From: Diadema setosum
Taxonomy: Eukaryota > Echinodermata > Echinoidea > Diadematoida > Diadematidae
Length of the DNA: 64,000 nucleotides
Assembly (NCBI RefSeq): GCF_964275005.1
Contig: NC_092705.1
Location: 20,529,723 to 20,593,722 of the forward strand
Direction: 5' to 3'
Below the pieces are notes generated by a model, which was given only the letters and a program-made list of their open reading frames with translations, did no database searches and had not been told where the DNA came from. The position numbers were made by a program, and so were the translations under genes. This document shows positions 56,901 to 64,000 of the stretch, piece after piece (the first letter of the stretch is position 1; each line of letters opens with the position of its first letter).

Positions 56901-59670
56901 ACACTCACATAGTTTAAAAATGAGTCCCATCCACAATCAAAAGTAATCAGGGTTTGGAACAAATGCGCATCAAACACAATATTCATTGGGATTTTCCTCC
57001 CAAAGTGGTTTGACATCCAAAGCTTTTATTTAGAATTAAAATGCAGAAAAAATATCTACAGAGACACAATAGAATATACAGGAGCACATTGATAACTTAC
57101 TTGGGAGGAGGATGAATGCTGAAGATGATTTGAGGTCGGGGCGGGGCCCATTCAAGGTTTCCACGGAGACGCATCTGATAATTACAGAAACACAATATGT
57201 ATATGATTATACCGAATGGCATAACAGAGTTTACTATGATCCATGAACTCTGTAGACATTTGCACTGCCATCCAAAGGTGACTGTCTGCTGCTAAATTTT
57301 CCCATTTCATTTGCCCATTAGGTGTGTTTGTTGTATCATACTACAACCTCCATCTTCATGATGACACTATACCCTGACATAGAAGTAATTACCTGATTTT
57401 CTCGTCTTTTTTACAATGATTAAACAGTTCAATTTGTGATTCAGACAACAAAGCATTTTACAGAAAATTGCCACAAAAAAAAGCAAACTGAACATTATTT
57501 TTTTAATGAATTTTGTGATGGAATGATAGATTGAATGAATAATGTACACTTCACAAAGTTTAACACAACTTTTACTAATTTTCACAGTAACACAGAATGA
57601 AAACATGAACAGGAAAATAATACACATAATAAGAAGACACAAAGTGAAAGCTTAAAAATGATAAAAATAAATGAATAAATAATTGCTTCCAGCACCCCTG
57701 AATGATGTGCACTGCAGCAAAATGTGGTTTTAATGTCCATATGAAGGCTGGACAGCAATGGAAGTCTACAGCACATAATTATTATGACAGCTAGTATGTT
57801 TTGGGTCTGACTGTTGTCATAGTCACCTCATTCCTTGACGAATGTGTACAATATGATGATATGACTCCCATGACCAGAGTAACCTCATGAGAAAGATTTT
57901 TGTGTAGAATATATTGATTTCGATATAACAACAATAGCAAATTAGAACCTGGGGGCGGTTAGGCTTCAAAAAATGATCACATTAGGAATATTTGAGTAAA
58001 GCTACGCAAACCTTTGCTCCAAAGACCCAAAAGCTACCATGATACTCTTATTCTTAGAATGCAGTGAGCCTACTTATAACATTCTTTCCTTTGATTAAAC
58101 TGTTCAATATACTGATTATTCTCCAATGCATGAAAAAACTAAAAAACTAAAAGCAAGTATGTCATTAAATTCGTTATCAGTATGAATACTTGCATTTGTA
58201 AATTAGTTTTTGTACTACGATGAAAAAGAAGGTGTAAAACTATATCAATTCATCATGAGTTCACTTTACTGACATTATATTTCACGAATGAAAAGACAGG
58301 ATGAAGCATAATAAACAAAAAACACTATTTGGAAGTTTGCATTGCTCTACGTAAATGAAGCACACAATTTGATTAAAGCCGCTGATATTAGACTTTTAGC
58401 TGGCAGGCAGTACTACAAACTTGCTGTCATTGTCTGATTATTGATGAGAACTCTTCACTCTTGTTAGTCACAAATAAAATCCAGTAAAATGTACATAGTC
58501 ATTGCTTTAATACAAAGGAAAGGAAATATGGGAGAGGAACACTACATGCAAATGAGAATGAAGTGTTCAGGAGTGGGACGTATCACGGAGATCAACTTTG
58601 TGGTCTGTGCTGACCATCATGCACAAAGGGTCACTTACGTTTTTGTACAGGTCTCCGTTTTCGCCATCATCGGGAGAAATCGGAACTGACTTTGGAAGTG
58701 GCAGGAGCTAACGGGAGGAAACAAAATGTAATAGGCTACTCTGTCATCTGGGCAGGAGGACATTTTTTTCTTCTTTGTCTTCCTTTTTTTTTGGGGGGGG
58801 GGGGGTACAGTCAGATGAAAGATGTTTGATTTTCCTACATGAAATGCTGTACTGAAAATACTAACCTCTGTTTCACACCCTTTACATTCAAATAAAATGC
58901 CATCTGTACTATCAAAGTAGGGAAAGGAATACGGCAAGTCATTAATATATCTGTGTACCAGGCACTTTGGTAATTCGATATCTGCAGTAATGTGAAACTT
59001 AAACACATGGATGACTGCTCCAAGGTTGATTTATTATGTGTTAGTCACATCAAAACATTTTTATTTCTTTTTGTATCCATCCTATTCTTTGCTGGCATAA
59101 TGGACTGCAGCAAATCAAACTAAGATAAAAGACGACATGCATCACATTTTTTTTTTTTACACAACAGTTTGCTTTCATTTGATTTGTGACAGTTTTTCAT
59201 TGTAGATAAATGATAATGGCTCGAGACTGCAGTGAGTGGCTGGGGACAGAATGATTGAAAAGTGAGATCACAAGAGAAGAGCACGTTTGCACTGAATTCT
59301 AGTCGCCTGTTTGCAGGGTACATATGAGCGATAGAATCAGGTCTGGATCAATCCTTGAAGAAAGTAACTAGAAATGTCGCTATGGCGACTGATGCCTCCG
59401 CCATAATGCATGATTCTCCCAATAGGCGTATAGTACAATGTCTTCACAATGTGTGATCCATGACAGTTTCACATAACTGGCAAAATATTGAAATGACAGG
59501 TTTGTCAGAAATGTCTTGAACTGGGTTTGCTTTAATTTTCTAAGAGTGCAGTACACATATTTGGGGAATTGAGAATTTTTACTTGAATTCTGACAGATCT
59601 TTTTACATTAAAGTTTATGCATTGAGTAATTTCCAAGGTATGAAGAAAGAGTGTAATGACGGTACAAAAT

Positions 59671-59701
<31 letters not shown>

Positions 59702-62098
59702 GGGGGGGGGGGCATTGAAACCTGGCCTTTGACCCTTAACCTTTGACCTTTGACCTTCTGGCTGGAAATTTCCAAGAGAATCTCCATCAGGTAATGCATG
59801 TAATAAGTTTTGAAACTAATAATGCAAGCATTGCATATACTAGTATATGAGGGAAATAGTAAAATTTTGAGGAGTTGACCTTGACCTTTGACCCCTGACT
59901 ATTGACCCATGACCCCTAAATTCCCTAGATAATCCCTGCCAGTCAGTACATGCATAAGTACCAAGTTCCACGAAGATACATTGAACCATTTGCGAGAAAA
60001 GTGATATTGCAACATTTTCACCTAACCTTTGACCTTTTGACCTTTGACCTTATGACATGAAACTCTCTCTGGAGAATCTTTACACAGTAGTACATGTCCA
60101 TACCAAGTTTCAAGAAAATACCTTTGGGCATTGCATAGATATGGGGGAAATTGCAACATTTGTAGCATTTGACCTTGACCTTTTGACCTTTGACCTCTTG
60201 CCAATGTCACTAAAATCATATCAACTAATTGTCCCATCATACATCATCCTTGGACCAAGTTTGGTGAAAGCTGCTTCATCCAGTTTTGAGTTATCACGTA
60301 AACAGATAAATTTTAGGATTTGACCTTGATCTTTGACCTTTGACCTCTGTCCGATTTCACTGAAAAACTGATCAAGTAATTGCCCTATCATACATCATCC
60401 TCCAACAAAGTTTGGTGAAATTTACTCCATCCAGTCTTGAGTTATCGGGTAAACGGATACAATTTCATGATTTGACCTTGACCTTTGACCTTTGACCTTT
60501 AGCCGATTTCACCCAAAATCTAATCAAGTTATTGCCCCATCATACTTCATACTTGGACCAAGTTTGGTAAAATTCCAGTAAATATTACTCAAGTTATCGC
60601 GTAAACGAAAGCGGACGGACGGACGTACGGACGTACGGACGGACGTACGGACGTACGGACGTACGTACGGACGGACGGACAACCCGAAAACATAATGCCT
60701 CCGGCACCACTTCGTGGCGGAGGCATAAAAAGCTATTAGAAAACCTTTTGCTCCCCACCAGCACAGAGCATAGCATGGATAGTCAAAATGATGATAGTGT
60801 TAAACTGATATAATTTAATATCGGTTGTCACGATATTTGCAAAGTATCATCTATCTTCGAGGATAAATGGGAAAACAAAGCAATGATATCAAAAAACTAA
60901 TTAGACTACTCTCAATGTTTTTGCTAATCTAGATGTACAGACAATGGAAGTGAAATGTTATGAAACAGATCATCTCCTGATAAAACATAGCCTGGACACA
61001 ACAGCAATAATATTGTAGTTCTATACACACAAAAAAAAAAAAACAAGAGACCCGGGGGTCTCGCGCTCACCTGAGTATCGCAAGTTCACCTTCCATGCAT
61101 TCTTACAGACTCTTACCTGAGAACATTGGAAATTTATGGTGGGGGCAGCTTTGAGAGCTGGGGGCATGGTGTCCATTTACATAATTCCATCACACTGGTA
61201 AAAATACCTGCCATGTACACTGTACTTTGTAGAATGTTGGATTATGCAGTTTGGAAAAAAAAAGACTTAAATCCCTATCACTTTTGATTCTTGAGAAAAA
61301 TTGAATATTCATCAATTTAGGAGGTTTGGACTCCCTGGGCCCCCAAGGAAAGCATGGTGCCCATTCAAACACTTTGAGATCTTATCCCCATAGGAATGCT
61401 ACTTGCCAAGTTTGGTGAAAATCCATTACGTTGTTTTCAGCAAAGAAGATGAAAATTTAGGCCCGCATTTGGACCCCCATCCCACCCCGCTTCCTTGGGT
61501 CCCAAGGGAGTAGGGGGGGGGGGGGGCTGATTCTCCCATGAACGAACCTGAAACAACAGTCATTAATATACTGGCTCATTGTATTAACTTAGCTCAATTA
61601 CTTCTGGTTCCACAGAAAATCTGTAAAGATTCCTTACAGGAGGGGGGGGGGGGGGGGCCTGGGGCCCCCAGGTGGGGCATAGTGCCCATTTGATGGAATT
61701 GAGATTATATCCCCCTAGGGATGCTACCTGCCAAATTTCGTGAAAATTTGTGATAGGGTTTTCAAGAAAAAGATGAAAATTTAAAATTTAGGTCCAAACT
61801 CAGGCCCAAGTGGGCCATGGTGCCCATTTAATGGGAATGAGATTCTTCCCCCTAGGGATGCTACCTGCCAACTTTGGTGAAAATTCATAATGGCATTTTC
61901 GAGAAAAAGATGAAAATGTACAATTTGGGCCCCATTAGGACCCCTCCCCACCCCCCCCCCCCTCCCCTGGGTCCCAAGAGGGGCACCCCTGATTCCGCTA
62001 TGAACAAGCTTGAAACTACAGTCATCAATGTACTAATTCATAGTATTACCTTAGCTCTATCAGTTCTGATTCTAGAGAAGAAGATTTTTTAAGATTCC

Positions 62099-62129
<31 letters not shown>

Positions 62130-63662
62130 GGGGGGGGGGGTTGGGCCCCCTGGGGGCCCCCTGGGCAGGGCATGGTGCCCACTTTAACAAATTGAGATCC
62201 TAACCCCCTAGGGATGCTACTTGCCAAGTTTGGTGAAAATCGGTCCTGGGGTTTTCAAGAAGATGAAAATGTAAAAAGTTTATGCACGACGGACGACGGA
62301 CGAAGAGCGATCGCAATAACTCACTTGAGCCTTTGGCTCAGGTGAGCTAAAAACCAAGAAAAAAACCAAGAAATGCAAAATTGATAAAGAGCAATTCTGC
62401 AGACTCAAATTTGATAGAGACAAAATTATCAAAATGCAATGTTACAGTAAAAGGTTATGACACATAAAAGTATTGCACAGTACTAGTCAAGAGTATTGTT
62501 CAATGAAGAGGCTGTTTGATCCAAAACCTTTTTTTCACAAAGGTAGTTTAACTCTAATCCACATATTAGGCAAATTTTGAATGTGAAAATAAGCATGACA
62601 TATTGCACATGCCAACAGACTTTTAATGCTGAATACGCCCTGACGCACCCACATAAAATGTATGCCCATTTCACATTTGTTCTATTTCATGGACTATATC
62701 TAAACCACGAAACTGATTTAAAGTATGTTTGTGAATGCTGGCCTTTGTGTTTAAACTAAATATGACAGGCAGGTTTCTTTCCTTACTTGAATATCAATTT
62801 GTTTGTTTTTGGTGGAGATTTTTTTTTTTTTTGAATCGCCAGGAGAAGGGAAAATAATCAGTGTCTCCTGTAAAGTTTGTTTGCCTGTTTTTGTCTGTGT
62901 ACCTGCTGAGGGGCATCTTTTTCCGACACCAGCCATTCGAGCTCGGAGGCGGCGGGCAGCTGACGAAAGGAGAACTTCTTGATGAGTGAGAGCGCTATGG
63001 CTTCAGCTGACAGCTGATTGGACGACGGATCCATCTTACCGAGAGGAATCACCGTCTCTAGAGGATGCATCTTGTTGGCTCGCTTCAGCTCCGCATCTGG
63101 AGGAGAAAAAAGTGGAACAGTGTGAGAGGAGTGTTGAAAAATAGCTTGCAATCATAATCTACTTGTAAAACCAGAATTTTTGTGTGAACAAAGCTTTCAC
63201 AAATTCGGGAGGAGCCAAGATTCGCGAAAATAAAAAGCACATGAAAGATTTTTTTTAAACAATGCGCTGCAATGAATGCCAGCAGAATGCTGTACATGAT
63301 ACATTTTTAAAAGTAGACTTATACTGTATACTACTGCTGTAATACAGTACTGGTAAACCTGGTGCATGATCAAATAAAATTGCAACTGTATTGCACGTCA
63401 AAACTTAATGCAAATAGTAGCATACATTCTTTTCTTCTTTTAAAACTATGTGTGTTTACTAATGCACATTCTCATTTTCTGCATAAACAATAGCGTGCTA
63501 GAGTTGAGAGCAAAAAGGCATGGAAAAAATTAATGAAAAATATAAGTTCACGCTCACCTGAATAAAGTGATCCAAGGGATGCAGTCAATCCCTCCGTTTT
63601 CATGGCAACCAGATTGGTCTCACAAGTCACTGCAAAATCCTCCGCCTCCTCCCCCGATTCCT
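47908..63662 (-). CDS. RUBCN: Rubicon (RUBCN), C-terminal 391 residues, 5' part outside window
   Basis: Endolysosomal protein that binds Rab7 and the Beclin-1/Vps34 complex and restrains autophagosome maturation in animals. Exons in gene order: 63662-63558, 63096-62903, 58707-58639, 57174-57101, 56314-56250, 55487-55249, 54824-54763, 50705-50552, 49603-49513, 48736-48661, 47956-47908 (stop at 47910-47908). All phases fit and all borders are GT-AG. Diagnostic parts: [19 protein letters not shown] and [19 protein letters not shown], then [14 protein letters not shown]; next the Rubicon homology domain, with [39 protein letters not shown] and [14 protein letters not shown]; and last the zinc cluster [24 protein letters not shown] and HCPKCDRIL. 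All the Cys/His pairs expected for zinc are present. The tail after the last zinc site is short (about 18 residues) compared with vertebrate Rubicon. The first codons of the window piece are split with an exon to the right. Confidence 0.93.
49830..50440. repeat. Cryptic GATCTTTCAGTG-type repeat
   Basis: About 600 bp in which variants of TCTTTCAGTGATCTT and its complement GATCACTGAAAGA recur dozens of times in both orientations. The phrase AAGGACCACTGAAAGAGCAT then AAAAATT at the left edge is also found at 15225-15250. It ends about 110 bp from RUBCN exon 50552-50705. Not a regular satellite; possibly a palindromic mobile element built of short repeats. Confidence 0.6.
51488..51870 (+). repeat. 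Dispersed repeat, second copy
   Basis: Related to 11385-12040 (shared AAAATCAGACAAT, AAGAAGACTACAAT, AATTCCACAAAATGTCAT-like, CTTTCTGAAAGAGGCAAGTC, AGAAAAGTGAAAAT). It makes open frames of 63-80 codons that have no recognisable product. In a RUBCN intron. Confidence 0.55.
51972..52214. mobile_element. TACTGTA-ended MITE (copy 5), TTTCGCGAA-rich
   Basis: TACTGTATACGCCAAATATT at the left (then TCGCGAGG) pairs with CGCGAAATATATGGCATATA at the right (then CAGTA). The 243-bp body contains about seven TTCGCGAA-like motifs. TA borders. Confidence 0.85.
52518..52655. mobile_element. Short MITE with GGGGGCATTTCATGAAG ends
   Basis: GGGGGCATTTCATGAAGCGT at the left, complement at the right (ACTTCATGAAATGCCCCC), 138 bp. 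Inner arms TTTTGTCTGACAAATTTGTC and its approximate complement extend the stem. Non-coding, in a RUBCN intron. Confidence 0.8.
53960..54240. repeat. Possible old repeat with GGTGGCC/TTTGGTGGC phrases
   Basis: CCAGGCCTTGGCACTAACTT near 54017 and GGCTACCACTAAGTCAAGCC near 54226 are loosely inverted. The phrases GAGCCACTAAAAT, GATGGCCCGAAA and GAGCCACCAAAT give an internal repetition. Too decayed for firm limits. Confidence 0.3.
58784..58806 (+). repeat. Poly-T to poly-G junction
   Basis: T10 followed directly by about 13 G. The same arrangement occurs at about 32130-32153, 59673-59711 and 62101-62141. Confidence 0.9.
59368..60730 (+). mobile_element. pearl/HINE-like composite element (copy C, different family)
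   Basis: Core of about five diverged units of roughly 140 bp, each opening with TGACCTTTGACC-type phrases and containing ACCAAGTTTGGTGAAA or relatives. Next comes a CGGA/CGTA tract (about 60613-60680), then a hairpin GCCTCCGGCACCACTTCGTG at the right end (closing GGAGGC). The left end has the hairpin GTCGCTATGGCGAC and GATGCCTCCGCC, whose TGCCTCCGCC is inverted at the right border. Same plan as 20783-22069 but unrelated core sequence. Intron between RUBCN exons at 58707 and 62903. Confidence 0.75.
61042..62353 (+). mobile_element. pearl/HINE-like composite element (copy D, third family)
   Basis: Left hairpin GAGACCCGGGGGTCTC (61047-61062), then GCGCTCACCTGAG. Four diverged core units follow, each with CATGGTGCCCATTT, CCCCCTAGGGATGCTAC and TTTGGTGAAAAT (near 61350, 61680, 61815 and 62170). 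Then an ACGGACGACGGACG tract (about 62286-62304) and a right hairpin TGAGCCTTTGGCTCA followed by GGTGAGCTAAAAA. GCTCACCTGAG is inverted at the two ends. G and T homopolymers separate some units. Non-coding. Confidence 0.75.
63173..63300. mobile_element. Decayed TACTGTA-family MITE fragment
   Basis: TTGTAAAACCAGAATTTTTG and GGGAGGAGCCAAGATTCGCG match the inner parts of 35113-35279. The right end is unclear. Between RUBCN exons 63096 and 63558. Confidence 0.6.
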
Positions 63663-64000
63663 CTGCAAGGAAAAGGATGAAAGGGAAAATATTTGAGTGT
63701 ATACCACATCAAACTGAACTTTTTTTAAGTCCAGAAACACTTGCAGAGCCTGGCTGCCACCATTTCATGCTGAGGATCATTATCAATCAAATTATCAAAA
63801 TCCAAATCAGTCATATCAGAGGATTTTTAAAACATATCTTTGATAAGTACCTTATCAAGTACCTTAAATACCTTTAAATTTTTGTTTCTTTTCCAAAAGT
63901 TTAACATTCAAAAGCTGAGGGAGTACACACATATAGAAAATTACTTCAAACATCTTAATGTACATTTGTAGACATCATGCCACAATACTTAGAACACTTG

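Noticed and set aside
60594-60776. 60-codon frame with repeated [15 protein letters not shown]
   Set aside because: Translation of the CGGA/CGTA short tandem tract in a mobile element.

Overview
This is a eukaryotic nuclear window from an invertebrate animal. It has low GC, long introns with GT-AG borders, no operons, and a dense population of small non-autonomous DNA transposons. The gene content (golgin-45, a cyclic-AMP-receptor-like GPCR, Rubicon) and the repeat types fit a marine invertebrate. An echinoderm or other non-vertebrate deuterostome is my best guess, but this is inference and the species cannot be fixed from the sequence.

Three protein-coding genes can be rebuilt exon by exon, and each keeps an unbroken frame across all junctions. 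(1) BLZF1 (golgin-45), plus strand, 3144-7639, six coding exons, 402 codons before the stop, complete. (2) A seven-transmembrane receptor of the Dictyostelium cAMP-receptor-like (Dicty_CAR, class E-like) group, plus strand, 12744-36354, eleven coding exons, 378 residues. It has a second, alternative last exon at 33219-33368 that gives a 344-residue form with a different cytoplasmic tail. (3) RUBCN (Rubicon), minus strand, 63662-47908, eleven 3' exons giving the C-terminal ~391 residues; the 5' part lies beyond the right edge. The receptor and RUBCN are convergent, with about 11.5 kb between their stop codons.

Layout: 1-3063 holds an upstream region with a 183-bp GAA tract and two MITEs. 3064-7639 is BLZF1, and 7640 to about 12300 is its 3' UTR and an intergenic stretch with MITEs. 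About 12270-12743 is the GC-rich receptor promoter, with two CRE-like sites and a perfect 85-bp palindrome just upstream. 12744-36354 is the receptor, whose introns carry most of the mobile DNA. 36355-47907 is the convergent intergenic/3' UTR region, with a 400-bp polypurine tract. 47908-64000 is RUBCN.

The most striking non-genic content is a set of four composite elements (20783-22069, 24766-25756, 59368-60730, 61042-62353). All share one plan: a core of diverged tandem repeats (about 158 bp in the first two), a CGGA/CGTA-type short tandem tract, and a terminal hairpin. This matches the pearl/HINE (Helentron-associated) type known from bivalves and flies. Around them are several MITE families, some nested. 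No rRNA, CRISPR array, prokaryotic feature or intact transposase was seen.
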